The translations under genes were made by a program, and so were the position numbers. Of a stretch of DNA of 64,000 bases, positions 15,600-25,406 are shown one piece after another. This stretch comes from Candidatus Bipolaricaulota bacterium (GTDB lineage Bacteria > Bipolaricaulota > Bipolaricaulia > Bipolaricaulales > Bipolaricaulaceae). Under the pieces are notes generated by a model. The model did no database searches and was not told where the DNA came from. It was given only the letters and a program-made list of their open reading frames with translations. Where the stretch lies: NCBI GenBank assembly GCA_014360995.1, contig JACIWL010000001.1:62001-126000 (forward strand), read 5' to 3'. Each line of letters opens with the position of its first letter. Position 1 is the first letter of the stretch.

Positions 15600-18500
15600 T
15601 TGGCCCAAGCTCAGGCCCAGGCCGCCGCGCAAGCCGCGGCCGAAGCCCAAAGCATTGCCGCCAAGGCCCAGAAACTCCTGGCGGAACTGAGTGTAGAGGC
15701 GCTCCTTTCCGCGGCGGATTCCGCTAGCGCAAGGGCCCAGGAAAGCGTTCAGGCCTGTGCATCTGCGGTGGCCTGGGCAGAAGCCGAGGCCGAAGCCAGT
15801 GCTAGTGCGTGCGCGGCTGCGTTCGCTAAAGCCCAAGCAAGCGTCCAAGCCTGCGCTGCGGCCATTGCTCAGGTAGAGGCTTCGGCCCAGGCTTTCGCTC
15901 AGGCCTGCGCCAATGCTCAAGCCCAGGCCTCTGCTTCCGCAGCCGCGTGTGCCCAGGCCGAGGCGGAAGTGAACGCCGCAGCCGCCGCCGTGGCCCAGGC
16001 CATCGCCGTGGCCCAGGCCGAAGCTGAGGCCAGCGTCCAAGCCTGCGCCGCCGCCCTGGCCGAAGCCAAGGCCTATGCCAAAGCCATAGCAGAAGCTTTG
16101 GCCAGCGCCGAGGCCGAAGCCTATGCCCAAGCTCAGGCCGTAGCCGCGGCGTACGCCGAGGCCCGTGCCCAAGCCCAAGCCTGTGCGGAAGCAGCAGCCC
16201 AGGCCAAAGCTTATGCCGCGGCCGTAGCCGCCGCCCGGGCTTATGCCCAGGCCCAGGCGGCTACCACCGCCACCGCCTACTCCCAGGCCCGTGATACCGC
16301 GCGCCTCGTGAGCGAAACGATCAAAACGGCCATCCCCTGCGGGGTGGTCTTCACGCAAGTGGACGGCACGGTGGAGGCCGTGGTTACGGCCATCGCCCGG
16401 GCCAGTGCCGCTGCTCAGGCTGCCGCCCAAGCCGCTGCCCAAGCGGAGGCGTTTGCGTTGGCCCAGGCCGAGGCTGCTGCCCAAGCGCAAGCCCGGGCGG
16501 AAGCGGAGGCCCAAGCCTGCGCGTTCGCCCTGGCTCAGGCGGAGGCCGCGGCCAAGGCCGTGGCCAAGGCCCGGGCCAAAGCGGAAGCGGAGGCCTCAGC
16601 TGCGGCAGAGGCCATCGCCATGGCCTATGCCGCCGCCCATGCGCAAGCCGAGGCTTGTGCTGCTGCATATGCCGAGGCCAAGGCCCAAGCGGCGGCTGCC
16701 GCGCGTGCCATCGCCAGCTCGCGCGCCGTGGCGGAGGCCGAAGGAAGCGCCATCGCCCAGGCTTGCGCCCAAGCCCAGGCCAGCGCAAAGGCCATGGCCC
16801 AGGCTATTTCTCTGGCCAAGGCCAAAGCCGAAGCGCAAGCGGCTGCATGCGCCCAGGCCTGTGCCCAGGCGGAAGCCGCGGCCAAGGCCATGGCCCAAGC
16901 GGTGGCCAAAGCCCATGCCCAGGCACAAGCTAGCGCTCAGGCTGCAGCCAGCGCCTTCGCTCAGGCCCAAAGCGCGGAGAATTCCATGAGGGCCGAGGTG
17001 GCCGCAGCGGTGGCCAGGGTTTTGGCTCACGCCCAGGCCGCTGCGAACGCAGCCAGTTTGGCCGAAGCCGAAGCCCAAGCGGTGGCCCAAGCTGTGGCCA
17101 GCGCCTCCGCCCAGGCTCAGGCTCAAGCCCAAGCGGCAGGAACGGGGACAGCCTATGCCCAGGCTTATGCCCAAGCGGAGGCTTTTTCTGCGGCAGAGGT
17201 GTTGGCCTATGCCCAGGCCTGCGCCCAGGCTGCGGCGCAGGCTCAGGCGGAGGCAGAAGCCGCAGCTGCGGCCTACGCCCAGGCCGAAGCCGCTAGCTCC
17301 GCAGGCGTACAGGCTTGTGCCCAAGCCGTAGCCGAGGCTCAGGCTCAAGCCCTCGCTTGTGCCCAAGCCGAGGCCCAGGCCGAAGCCCAGGTGTTGGCCG
17401 GGGTCCAGGCTATGGCACAAGCATTAAGCGGGGCCCAGGCTTCGGCATACGCGGCGGCGGAAGCCGCGGTTTCTGCGTACGCTCAGGCCTTTTCCTGTGC
17501 TGAGGCCTACGCCAGCGCTCAAGCTGAGGCCTTGGCTCATGCCCATGCTGCAGCCCTAGCCCAGGCCGAAGCAAAGGTCCAGGTGGCGGTGGCGGTGCAG
17601 GCTTGCGCGGCTGCTCAGGCCGAAGCCGCGGCCGCTGCATATGCTGCCGCTGCTGCCTTTGCTGGAGCTCAGGCTTCGGCGTATGCCTGTGCTCAAGCGC
17701 TCGCGTCGGTGCAGGCCGAGGCCTACGCTGCGGCCCAGGCCTGCGCGCTGGCCTTAGCTCAGGCTCAGGCCCATGCCTCCGCCTGCGCCGAGGCGCACGT
17801 GGCTGCTAGCGCTTACGCTAGCGCCTGCGCCACCGCCTTGGCCCAAGCTCAGGCCATGGCCCAAGCCTGTGCTCAAGCGGCGGCTACCGCCTCCACTTCC
17901 GTAGACGTGATCCCTTCCATCCAGGCCTCTGTTCAGGCCTTCATTGACCCCGCGTGTTTGCAGCCCACCTGTGAGCAGTACGCACCGGCTCAACCTACCT
18001 GTCCGCCGACGCGGGACTACGTCTGGGACTTCGGCCAAGTTCCCGCTGGAGGCGGAGTTAACACCACAAAAAGCTTCCCTGGGGATCTCACTTCCCTCGT
18101 GGGTTCGTTGGGTGTGGTGACGGCAGCCCAGATGAGCTCGACCTTACCAAGTGGACTCTCGTTTGAACTCAACCTTGCCGGAAAACAAGGGAAGCTTACG
18201 GGAACCACGCCCAAAGAGGGCGGAAGCTGGGCCATCGTTTACAACCTGCTCGATAAGAACAAATGTCCAGTGATTAAGCTCACGGTTAAAGTCTATACGG
18301 CGGCGGTTAGCGCGTGCCCGCAGGTCCAGGCCCTCCGCTGGGATTTCGGGGAGGTTCCGGTCGGGACGCACACCTTTACAGCCCGGTCCATACCTAGCGA
18401 CATCATGGCCAAGATCAAGTCGGCGGGGATCGTCAAGGCCACAAAACTTTCCTCCAACTTGCCAAGTGGGGCAGAAATCGTTTTGGATCTCGGTTCTGGG

Positions 18501-19301
18501 CTTGGCTTTCTTAGCGGAAACTTGCCTACGGCTGGGAAGAGTTACGAAACGGTGTTTGCCCTTTACGATGGACGGAACTGCGAGATCTACCGGCTTACGG
18601 TGACGCTACGCACGGCTCAAGCCCAGGTACAGGCCCTTTCTGTCCAGATCCTGCGGGTAAGCGTGGAGAAGGTTTGCGAGAAAGACTACAGCCACGCCAT
18701 AACTTTGTCTTGGCAAGCAAGTGGCGGCACGCCTCCCATCGCGGTAGGGCCGCTCTTTCTCGTCTACCCGGATGGCCGCACAGTGGCGTTCACCGCGACT
18801 TTCCCAGCCTCGGGCTCGGCCACGTTGCGGGTGAGCCTTCCTTCCGGGGGCAAGGTAAAGGTGCGCGTGCAGGCCAACGATGCCGCTGGGCAGACGAAGA
18901 CCGCGGAGCAAGAGGTGAATCTTGAGACCTGCGTACAACTTCCAGTGATAGGCCCGCTCTATGTCCTACACGCGCTGGAGGTTTACGCCCGCACCCCTAT
19001 CAACGTGACGCCGGGTTATAAGGAGCTACGCGTTCCCGTGCAGATCGTTGGGGAGAGCGAAGCACGCACAACGCCGTTCAGCATGGGAGTGCGCGGGGGT
19101 ACGAAGGTCACCCTGGAGGTGCCCAAGGAAACCCCTGACCGCTACTACGTATTTCGGCGGTTCGATGTGTATGTGGGCGAGGCCACTACCCCCACCCAAT
19201 ACCCGGGCACTTTTGATAGCCGACGGAACATTTACTCCCTCACCCTCACCATCAACCAAAAGACCAAGGTGATTGCTGTTTACGAGGCCGTTCTTTACTA
19301 G
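15600..19301 (+). CDS. Giant secreted alanine-alternating rod protein with Ig-like C-terminal domains
   Basis: 1233 residues from TTG 15600; the same frame is open back to 15561. Residues ~1-770 are dominated by alanine at every second position ([16 protein letters not shown]...), with Gln, Glu, Lys, Tyr, Val and about twenty cysteines, mostly in xACA settings. One ordinary-looking hinge interrupts it (~residues 236-262, around [14 protein letters not shown]). After [14 protein letters not shown] come two related ~100-residue Ig-like repeats ([10 protein letters not shown]... and [10 protein letters not shown]..., each with SNLPSG-like turns), a third Ig-like domain with ASGGTPPI, and a C-terminal beta domain ending [13 protein letters not shown]. 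There is no membrane anchor. Likely a fibrous cell-surface or appendage protein; function unknown. The signal peptide is severed by a stop codon. Confidence 0.8.
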   Translation: MAQAQAQAAAQAAAEAQSIAAKAQKLLAELSVEALLSAADSASARAQESVQACASAVAWAEAEAEASASACAAAFAKAQASVQACAAAIAQVEASAQAFAQACANAQAQASASAAACAQAEAEVNAAAAAVAQAIAVAQAEAEASVQACAAALAEAKAYAKAIAEALASAEAEAYAQAQAVAAAYAEARAQAQACAEAAAQAKAYAAAVAAARAYAQAQAATTATAYSQARDTARLVSETIKTAIPCGVVFTQVDGTVEAVVTAIARASAAAQAAAQAAAQAEAFALAQAEAAAQAQARAEAEAQACAFALAQAEAAAKAVAKARAKAEAEASAAAEAIAMAYAAAHAQAEACAAAYAEAKAQAAAAARAIASSRAVAEAEGSAIAQACAQAQASAKAMAQAISLAKAKAEAQAAACAQACAQAEAAAKAMAQAVAKAHAQAQASAQAAASAFAQAQSAENSMRAEVAAAVARVLAHAQAAANAASLAEAEAQAVAQAVASASAQAQAQAQAAGTGTAYAQAYAQAEAFSAAEVLAYAQACAQAAAQAQAEAEAAAAAYAQAEAASSAGVQACAQAVAEAQAQALACAQAEAQAEAQVLAGVQAMAQALSGAQASAYAAAEAAVSAYAQAFSCAEAYASAQAEALAHAHAAALAQAEAKVQVAVAVQACAAAQAEAAAAAYAAAAAFAGAQASAYACAQALASVQAEAYAAAQACALALAQAQAHASACAEAHVAASAYASACATALAQAQAMAQACAQAAATASTSVDVIPSIQASVQAFIDPACLQPTCEQYAPAQPTCPPTRDYVWDFGQVPAGGGVNTTKSFPGDLTSLVGSLGVVTAAQMSSTLPSGLSFELNLAGKQGKLTGTTPKEGGSWAIVYNLLDKNKCPVIKLTVKVYTAAVSACPQVQALRWDFGEVPVGTHTFTARSIPSDIMAKIKSAGIVKATKLSSNLPSGAEIVLDLGSGLGFLSGNLPTAGKSYETVFALYDGRNCEIYRLTVTLRTAQAQVQALSVQILRVSVEKVCEKDYSHAITLSWQASGGTPPIAVGPLFLVYPDGRTVAFTATFPASGSATLRVSLPSGGKVKVRVQANDAAGQTKTAEQEVNLETCVQLPVIGPLYVLHALEVYARTPINVTPGYKELRVPVQIVGESEARTTPFSMGVRGGTKVTLEVPKETPDRYYVFRRFDVYVGEATTPTQYPGTFDSRRNIYSLTLTINQKTKVIAVYEAVLY

Positions 19302-19319
19302 CTTGGAAAGGGAAAAAGC

Positions 19320-19352
19320 CTAGGGCGGGGAAACATCCCCGCCCTAGTTTTT
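19320..19352 (+). terminator. Rho-independent terminator of the alanine-rich gene
   Basis: Perfect 11-bp stem (CTAGGGCGGGG / CCCCGCCCTAG) with loop AAACAT, followed by TTTTT, 18 bp after the stop codon. Confidence 0.92.
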
Positions 19353-19725
19353 ATAAGACGGCATGTGTAAGGAGGTAAGACCCCAAGCTAAGGAACAGCG
19401 CGAGTTTTTACGGGTAGCATCCTGGCAATCCAGAAAACCGTTTAACAAAGTTCCCTTCGAAACCAAAGAAGACAACAGAAATTTGTGAGTCGTTTCGGTA
19501 CAAATCACGCGAAGCGTTGAGGGAAGAGAGCTTTATCCTTCGCCTGCGCCTATACCTTTTACACCGCAAATCTACGAGGACGAGCTTTTGAAAAAAAGAG
19601 GGTTAGGTGGTAAAAGTCTTCCCGTGTTGTTGAGCCGACAAAAGGTTAATGATAAGAAAAATTTGCGCAAATCAAAAAGGGAGGCTAAACTGTTCGTGGG
19701 TGGGATACTGTCTTGTTTTTAGGCG
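19353..19725. other. Intergenic region, no supported gene
   Basis: AT-richer than its flanks. One plus-strand frame is open for about 79 codons (roughly 19487-19723), but it lacks an early start codon and a recognisable product, so it is not called. No clear promoter was identified for the PlsC gene that follows. Confidence 0.5.
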
Positions 19726-20391
19726 ATGACACAGCATTTCTTCCGACTAGCGAGCATAGTTATCTGGAGAAGGATGCTGGACTGGGCAATCCTGCGCAGC
19801 TTAAGGACCAGCTTACACGGGGTTTATATCAGAGGGAGTTTGCCTGACGGCCCTTTTGTTTTGGCTACAAACCACCACAGCTTCTTCGACGGCTACTTTG
19901 TTTATCTTCTCGTTCGAGAAAGGAAGGGGCACCTCTTGATTTCAAAGGAAAATCTCGAGGCATTTCCCTTCTTTCGGACTCTAGGCGCGCTAAGTGTCGA
20001 AGAAATAAGAACCGCAATAAAGCTTCTTGCAGCGGGGGAACCGGTGGCCATCTTTCCGGAAGGGGAGCTGCGGCCCCAAGGAGCTTTGGGCGAGTTCAAA
20101 CGGGGCGCGGTCTTCTTGGCCCAAAAGGCCAATGTCCCCTTGATCCCCGCCGCGTTCCGGGTCTTCGTCCGCGGATTTGAACGCCCGGAAGGGTACATCA
20201 ACATCGGCCTTCCCGTCCCCTGTGATCTAAAAGTCCTGGCCGAAGAGTTGCAACGGCTCCTTTCGGAATTGGATTTTCTTTATCAAACGACACATCCCCG
20301 CGAGCCCTTTCCTGACTTTCAGCTCCTCCTTCCCGGCCATCGAGGTATCGACGAGAAGATCTTTCGCTTTAAACGCAGGTTTTCCCTTTAG
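19726..20391 (+). CDS. 1-acyl-glycerol-3-phosphate acyltransferase family protein (PlsC-like)
   Basis: 221 residues. The HxxxxD catalytic motif is present as NHHSFFDG (~residues 50-57) and the substrate-binding block as FPEGELRPQG (~residues 110-119), followed by KRGAVFLAQKANVPLIPAAF. This is the LPLAT/PlsC fold that transfers an acyl chain to a lysophospholipid or similar acceptor at the membrane face. Slightly short, so it could act on a non-canonical acceptor. Weak Shine-Dalgarno. Overlaps the convergent hydrolase gene by 4 bp. Confidence 0.88.
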   Translation: MTQHFFRLASIVIWRRMLDWAILRSLRTSLHGVYIRGSLPDGPFVLATNHHSFFDGYFVYLLVRERKGHLLISKENLEAFPFFRTLGALSVEEIRTAIKLLAAGEPVAIFPEGELRPQGALGEFKRGAVFLAQKANVPLIPAAFRVFVRGFERPEGYINIGLPVPCDLKVLAEELQRLLSELDFLYQTTHPREPFPDFQLLLPGHRGIDEKIFRFKRRFSL

Positions 20392-21284
20392 TTCAGCCCT
20401 TTTCGTTTAACCACAATAAGCCCCTCTTCTTCGTGGCGTCTAAGAAGATCTTCTAGCTCCTCTAAGAACTCCGGGGCTTCAAGCAGGAAAGCCTTAAAAA
20501 AGAGGGCAAGATAGCTTTGGACCAGGGAGAGAGAAAGATCAGGGTTTTTGCCGGGAACGCAAACGGAGCAAAGAAGACCACAATTTGGGTCATCAAGATA
20601 ATCCATGTGGCCTGCGCCAAGCTGGTTTATGGCCCAGGCCGGGCCCTGGGCCTTCTCCCAAATCCTTTCAAAATTGGCTTCTTCTGGAGCGCAAGGGCTT
20701 CCAACGCGGACCTTTCCCCCTAATTCTGCGCCGATAAGGAGCATGGGGATTTGTACTTTATCCAGGCGGTCGCGGGCCATGGGAAAGCGTTCGGATGGGC
20801 TCTGACCTGGAGGTCCGGCATCCACCGGATCCAACGCGGCCAGGGCTTTAACCCTTGGATCCTCGGAGGCGGCAAGGATGGAAATCTTCCCTCCTAGAGA
20901 GTGCCCCAAAAGCCCGATCTTTTGATGATCTAGCCTTTTTTCGAGCCCAAGAAGTCCTTGGATAGAGAAAAGAAGGTCTTGAACCAAGACCCGATGGTCA
21001 GAGGAAAAGATGCTGTATCGGAAGTTCAAAAGGGCCACGGAAAAGCCCTGTTCAGCCAGGTGCCTTCCGAGTTTTTGATAGTTTCTTCCCGAAAGGAGGA
21101 AGCCGGGGCTTAAAACAATCAAGGGGAACGGGCCTTCTCCTTGGGGGAGGAAAAGGATGGCTTCTACTTCACGGTTTCGTTCACGGTCCCGCAAGATGAC
21201 CTCCCGGATCTCCATTCCTTGTCCTAGAACACCCCAAGAGAAAACCAGCGCCCCTATCCCCAAAAAGATCCAAAACGTCCTCAT
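20388..21284 (-). CDS. Secreted alpha/beta-hydrolase (dienelactone hydrolase / PET-hydrolase-like)
   Basis: 298 residues with an N-terminal signal peptide (FWIFLGIGALVFSWGVLG). Catalytic Ser in GHSLGG (~residues 126-131), oxyanion region LSPGFLLSGRNY, likely Asp in ALDPVDAGP and His in GAGHMDYLD. Cysteines around CGLLCSVC may form disulfides in the periplasm. The fold covers esterases and lipases, and the substrate is unknown. Last gene of the minus-strand UV-repair operon, 3 bp after the photolyase stop. Confidence 0.82.
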   Translation of the reverse strand: MRTFWIFLGIGALVFSWGVLGQGMEIREVILRDRERNREVEAILFLPQGEGPFPLIVLSPGFLLSGRNYQKLGRHLAEQGFSVALLNFRYSIFSSDHRVLVQDLLFSIQGLLGLEKRLDHQKIGLLGHSLGGKISILAASEDPRVKALAALDPVDAGPPGQSPSERFPMARDRLDKVQIPMLLIGAELGGKVRVGSPCAPEEANFERIWEKAQGPAWAINQLGAGHMDYLDDPNCGLLCSVCVPGKNPDLSLSLVQSYLALFFKAFLLEAPEFLEELEDLLRRHEEEGLIVVKRKGLN

Positions 21285-21287
21285 GAA

Positions 21288-22652
21288 TTAGCCTCCTTCT
21301 TGCTTGGCGATATACCCATCCACGTCGAATTTAGCCCGTTGGGCTTTTAACGTCATCGGCCGCACCTTGCCAAAGAGGGGACGTTCGGGAAAGGGGCGAT
21401 CGTGAAGCCCAAAGCACCAGCCAACTCCGGCAAAGCTTGCGGGATCTCTTCCATCAAGGAGGTATTTGTTGTTGAGATATAGCGCGGCCTTCCAGGCCTC
21501 TTTAGGTTTGGAAAACCAACGGATGAATTGTTTCCCCCAGTACATCCGAAGGTAGTTGTGCAGCCAGCCCGTGTTTTTGAGCTCCTTTTGAGCTGCGTTC
21601 CACAGGGGATCTTCGGTTTTCCCCTCCTCAAGCTCCTGAAGGGAATAAAGGGATGGCCTTGGATCCTGGGCATGTTTTTCCATGGTTTCTCTGGCCCAGG
21701 CGGGAAGCGCCAAAAAGGAGTCATAACGTGGGCTGTGTAAAACAAAGTTGATGGCAAGTTCTCGGCGTACGGTGAGTTCCTCCAAAAAGGCTTTGGGCCC
21801 GGGACCTTCTAGGGAGCTCGCTTTAAAGGCCACCTCCACCGGCGAAATCTGCCCGAAATGCAGATAAGGGCTGAGCCTGGAAGTTCCATCTAAAAGAGGG
21901 TCACGTCGGCTTTCGTGGTATTGGAGGATCTCCTCTTCTAGAAAGGATTTGAGCCGAGCCCGGGCCGCCGAAGTCCCCGCGGGCCAAGAAACCGGGGGAA
22001 CCGAGCGGTCGATGGGAAGGTCTCTGAGAACCCCTTCTGGATCGTCGAGGGAAAGGCTTGGAAAGTCTGGCTGAACCATCTTCAGTTTCACCTCCACCGG
22101 AGGTAGAGGCCGAAGGAAACGGGTTAAAAATGGAGCCATCGCTAACCTAAAAGATCGCGCACTTGCAAAAGCTTTTCTTGGAAGGAGGTCGGTAGGGACG
22201 ACCACCTCGCCTTCCACCTGTGTGACCGGGCAAGGAGCCCTTTTAGCAATGGCCTCGCGCCACTGGCGTTGGTGTCGTAAATACCCTACGTCCAGGACGA
22301 GGAAACGGGCCTCCGCAGTTAAAGCGAGGACCTTTTCTACGGGATCACCAACCTGGACAACGAAAGTTATGCCCCGCTCGGCCAGGTCCTGGGACGTCTC
22401 CTTAATGCCCAAAAGCATGAAATGGAAGCTGCGGAGGTTGGCTTCAGGATAGTGGGGAACGATTACAAAAAGGACTACAAGGGGAAGGCGGTGTTCGTTG
22501 GAAAGGCAGATGGCATGTTCCAGAGCTGGATTCCACCAAGCCCTTTGGGAGGCCTGCATCCAATAAAGCCCGTATTTTGCCGAAGACGGAGAAGCCCGCT
22601 TAATAACCTTAATCCTCTCTTCTTCCACCGGCGTACGCATAACGGGTGGCAA
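21288..22652 (-). CDS. Class II CPD photolyase
   Basis: About 450 residues. Light-driven, FAD-dependent repair of cyclobutane pyrimidine dimers. The N-terminus YGLYWMQASQRAWWNPAL is diagnostic of class II photolyases. The FAD/DNA-binding C-terminal half shows GTSRLSPYLHFGQISPVEVA, ELTVRRELAINFV, WLHNYLRMYWGKQFI and LDGRDPASFAGVGWCFG. The first ~13 residues may not be translated, since ATGs occur at residues 1 and 5. The frame overlaps the UVDE gene by 44 bp, showing tight coupling. Indicates a sunlight-exposed habitat. Confidence 0.95.
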   Translation of the reverse strand: MPPVMRTPVEEERIKVIKRASPSSAKYGLYWMQASQRAWWNPALEHAICLSNEHRLPLVVLFVIVPHYPEANLRSFHFMLLGIKETSQDLAERGITFVVQVGDPVEKVLALTAEARFLVLDVGYLRHQRQWREAIAKRAPCPVTQVEGEVVVPTDLLPRKAFASARSFRLAMAPFLTRFLRPLPPVEVKLKMVQPDFPSLSLDDPEGVLRDLPIDRSVPPVSWPAGTSAARARLKSFLEEEILQYHESRRDPLLDGTSRLSPYLHFGQISPVEVAFKASSLEGPGPKAFLEELTVRRELAINFVLHSPRYDSFLALPAWARETMEKHAQDPRPSLYSLQELEEGKTEDPLWNAAQKELKNTGWLHNYLRMYWGKQFIRWFSKPKEAWKAALYLNNKYLLDGRDPASFAGVGWCFGLHDRPFPERPLFGKVRPMTLKAQRAKFDVDGYIAKQEGG

Positions 22653-23538
22653 CCAGGCGAGGATCGCCCAAAGCCAGGTTTAAGGCCTTAAGGGCGCTTC
22701 GCTCTTTATCCTTGATCTCCAGCATCAAGTCAAAATCATAGGGCCGGGTTTCCTCAAGGAACTTTCGGAAGTCCTCTTCGTCGAGGGTGCGGGCGTGCTG
22801 CCCCTTTTTCCCTTGAGGAAGTCCAGAGGAATAGTCCACCATGGGCGGACCATCCAGCTCCTTCCAAGTTTGAGCCTGGTTTTTCAAAGCCTCCTTTACG
22901 CCCAGATCCCCCGGATTTAAGCGGTGATGAAAATAGTCAAATACCACGGGGACTTCAAGCTTCTCGCTGAGGGAAAGGCAGTCCCCAAACGTATAAATTT
23001 TGTCATCGTTTTCCACCACAAGCCTTCGCCGAACCTCTTTGGGAAGGAGCCTGAAGTTCGCGATGAACCTGCGCTTGGCTGCCTCCTTGTCCTTGTAGGC
23101 TCCGCCCAAGTGGATCTGGATCTTGGCGGAAAGGTCCAAGCCCAAAAGGTCCAGGACCTTGGCGTGATAGATGAGCTCAGCCACGCTTGACTCCACCACC
23201 TGGGGATTGGGCGAGTTCAAAAGGACGAATTGATCGGGATGCATGGAAATCCGCATCTTAAAGCTTTGAATTAACTTTCCGATTTGAGCAAATGTTGAAA
23301 CCAGCCATTCTTCCCAAGGAAGGCGATTTTGCGGATGGGAGGCAAAGGGGACAAGATCGGAAGTGATACGCAAAAACAAAAGGCCATGGGCAGCATTCCA
23401 AAGGACGATCTCTTCTAGGCAGCGTAGGTTCCCCTCCACGGTTTCCCAAAACCGCTCCTCGGTGAAGGAAGCCAGGCGAAAGGTTCGGCTTGGTCGGCAA
23501 GAAAGCGAAAGGTTTATGCAAGGGTAACCCAGGCGCAT
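22609..23538 (-). CDS. uvsE: UV damage endonuclease UVDE
   Basis: 309 residues of the UVDE TIM-barrel family. Makes a nick 5' to UV photoproducts in an alternative excision pathway. Family motifs: MRLGYPCINLSL at the N-terminus, RISMHPDQFVLLNSP (metal-binding His/Asp), IQIHLGGAYKDKEAA, LVVENDDKIYTFGD and VVFDYFHHRLNPG, supplying the metal ligands (Glu, Asp, His). Directly adjacent to the upstream secreted-protein gene (no gap) and overlapping photolyase downstream. Confidence 0.95.
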   Translation of the reverse strand: MRLGYPCINLSLSCRPSRTFRLASFTEERFWETVEGNLRCLEEIVLWNAAHGLLFLRITSDLVPFASHPQNRLPWEEWLVSTFAQIGKLIQSFKMRISMHPDQFVLLNSPNPQVVESSVAELIYHAKVLDLLGLDLSAKIQIHLGGAYKDKEAAKRRFIANFRLLPKEVRRRLVVENDDKIYTFGDCLSLSEKLEVPVVFDYFHHRLNPGDLGVKEALKNQAQTWKELDGPPMVDYSSGLPQGKKGQHARTLDEEDFRKFLEETRPYDFDLMLEIKDKERSALKALNLALGDPRLVATRYAYAGGRRED

Positions 23539-24279
23539 CTACCGATACCTTTGGGACAGAACCTCAACGAGCCTAGGACAATCCCAGGGTTCATCGAGCT
23601 TAAGTAGGACGAAAAAAGAGCGCGAGTAGTCGGGAATACTTTGGCCGGACTGAACTAAAAATGGGGAGGAAGCACCCGCAATGAACTCCTCGTTTTCCCA
23701 AAATAAGGTCCCTCGGATGAGGTTGGGGCCTTCCAAGATTCCCCGGTACTCCCGCCAGAGCCGCTGTACGGAATAGACCTCACCAGAAAGGAGAAAGGCC
23801 ACGGTTATTCTTACCGTTACGCCGGGCTTTCCATCCCCATCGTGGTCGAAGATCCGCGGGTCCTCTGGGCTTTTGGGAAGGGGATCGTTATATGGGTCCT
23901 CAAGCCTTACCCCATATACTTCCGGGAACCGGGGCACTTCCACGATCCAGTGGGGATCCTCCCAGACGAGGCGGCCCCGTACCCGGTCTCCTGCCCTAGG
24001 CTGCCAAAGGGCTTCGGGAATGACAATACGTACCAACGAGGTGCCACTATCCACAAAAACCCCGCAGGGCCTGACGATGACGATATCCAGATCCTTCCCG
24101 TTCTGTACGATCTTCACCAGGGAGAAGGTCTCGCCAATCCTTTCCCTTTCCCCTATGAAGGGAACCTCCCACCGGTCCACGGTCACCTGGTAGAGGGCCC
24201 AAAGGCCTGAAAGTTCGGGAGAGCCCCAAAGGGGAAGAGCCAAAAAGACGAGCCCTACCACAAAGATCCCGCTTTTCAT
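23539..24279 (-). CDS. Secreted protein of unknown function in the UV operon
   Basis: 246 residues from ATG 24279, chosen because it overlaps the glycosyltransferase stop by 4 bp (ATGA) and starts the signal peptide (MKSGIFVVGLVFLALPLWG). A longer frame upstream lies wholly inside the neighbour. The mature part is beta-rich. A DHDGDGKPGV loop (~residues 153-162) looks like a calcium-binding turn. No family recognised. Placed between a glycosyltransferase and UVDE in one operon, so possibly an envelope component of the same stress response. Confidence 0.75.
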   Translation of the reverse strand: MKSGIFVVGLVFLALPLWGSPELSGLWALYQVTVDRWEVPFIGERERIGETFSLVKIVQNGKDLDIVIVRPCGVFVDSGTSLVRIVIPEALWQPRAGDRVRGRLVWEDPHWIVEVPRFPEVYGVRLEDPYNDPLPKSPEDPRIFDHDGDGKPGVTVRITVAFLLSGEVYSVQRLWREYRGILEGPNLIRGTLFWENEEFIAGASSPFLVQSGQSIPDYSRSFFVLLKLDEPWDCPRLVEVLSQRYR

Positions 24280-25406
24280 CGCTTTTTCCCTCCCAAATGT
24301 ATAGTTCTCCCCTTCCATTCACCTCGGCCAAAGTTGTGCCAAAGAAAAGACCTCAGGGCTGTGTGAGCGGACAAGAAGACGATCGCTGGGAAAATGATGA
24401 GCAAAATTTTGGGTAACTTTGAACGAAAGGCCACTAACCCCCAGTTCGCAGCTTGGGCCAAGATCGCAAGAATCCCTGGCAGAAAGAATTCCCAAGGAAG
24501 TAAACCCCGCGCGGTCAAGGCCAAGACCAAAAATGGCTGCCACGTCACGTACCAAAGCCAAAGCCAGATGAAAAGAAAAGCCAAGGGCCTTTTCCCGAAA
24601 ACAGGGTAGAGGTTTTTAGATAGACCCCGCAAGGCCTCCCTGAGCCCGGCGTACATCCGGCAGCGCACGAGTTCTCCGGCCAAGAAAAAGCCCATTCTTA
24701 TTCTTTCCTTTTTGGCCAAGCGCGCTAAAGCAAGGTCATCCACGATTTCGGACTTTATCCTTTGATGCCCACCAAGGCGTTCATAGGCCTCCTTTTCGAT
24801 GAGGATGAACTGCCCCAAAGCCACGGGAACAAGCCTTTCCAAAAAGGCCGGGAAAAAGCTGAACAAGCTCCAGGGGATTAAGGGAACGAGGAGAAGTTCT
24901 CCTAAGCTTCCAATTTCCTGGTGGGGAAGAAGGGAGAGCATCTCAAGCCTTTTCTCTTCCAACCGGGCCACGGCCGACGAAAGGGCCAAAGGAGAGAGGA
25001 CTACATCTGCATCGATGAAAAGGAGGTACTCGCCCTTGGCCATTTGGGCCAAATTCCAGCAGGCCCAATGCTTGCCATACCATCCAGAAGGAGGGGAGGA
25101 ACCAAAAACCACCTGAAGCTTTGGGTCATAAAACTGGGAAAGGATTTGGGCCGTGCCATCCTCAGAATTATCCTCATAAACCAAGACCTCGAAGTTTGGA
25201 TACTCCTGAGCCAGGGCGGCAGTGAGGCACCGTTCGATGTTGCGCCGCTCGTTGCGGACCGGGATCAAGATGCTGACATGGGGTGCGTTTCGTAGGCGTC
25301 TCACTTTGAGAGCAGGCATTCCAAAAAGGACATTCAATACGGAAATGACGAGGATCAGAAGTGAGAAAACGGCTAAGGACCATTGGTGAGGAAAAAGAAA
25401 GCTCAC
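24276..25406 (-). CDS. Membrane glycosyltransferase family 2 (carotenoid/lipid glycosyltransferase-like)
   Basis: 376 residues from GTG 25406, picked because it makes a GTGA overlap with the DUF523 stop; the 42 codons further upstream lie inside that gene. One N-terminal membrane helix (SLAVFSLLILVISVLNVLFG), then a GT-A domain: VSILIPVRNERRNIERCL, YEDNSEDGT, a FIDADV metal motif (DxD-like), and EIVDDLALARLAKK. Three to four C-terminal membrane helices follow. The layout matches CrtQ/CruC-type glycosyltransferases acting on carotenoid or lipid acceptors. The acceptor is not provable, but photoprotective carotenoid modification would suit the photolyase context. Confidence 0.82.
   Translation of the reverse strand: MSFLFPHQWSLAVFSLLILVISVLNVLFGMPALKVRRLRNAPHVSILIPVRNERRNIERCLTAALAQEYPNFEVLVYEDNSEDGTAQILSQFYDPKLQVVFGSSPPSGWYGKHWACWNLAQMAKGEYLLFIDADVVLSPLALSSAVARLEEKRLEMLSLLPHQEIGSLGELLLVPLIPWSLFSFFPAFLERLVPVALGQFILIEKEAYERLGGHQRIKSEIVDDLALARLAKKERIRMGFFLAGELVRCRMYAGLREALRGLSKNLYPVFGKRPLAFLFIWLWLWYVTWQPFLVLALTARGLLPWEFFLPGILAILAQAANWGLVAFRSKLPKILLIIFPAIVFLSAHTALRSFLWHNFGRGEWKGRTIHLGGKKR

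Noticed and set aside
15495-17420. Long open minus-strand frames (339 and 274 residues, glycine/leucine/arginine-rich) opposite the alanine-rich gene
   Set aside because: They are antisense images of GCC-CAG-type codons in the rod; no ribosome site, domain or normal composition.
15600-17900. CRISPR or tandem-repeat array reading of the repetitive DNA
   Set aside because: The repetition follows codons (GCC-CAG/GCC-CAA) in a single open frame without fixed-length repeats or spacers.
19487-19723. 79-codon open stretch upstream of the PlsC-like gene
   Set aside because: No start codon early in the frame, no ribosome site and no recognisable similarity.
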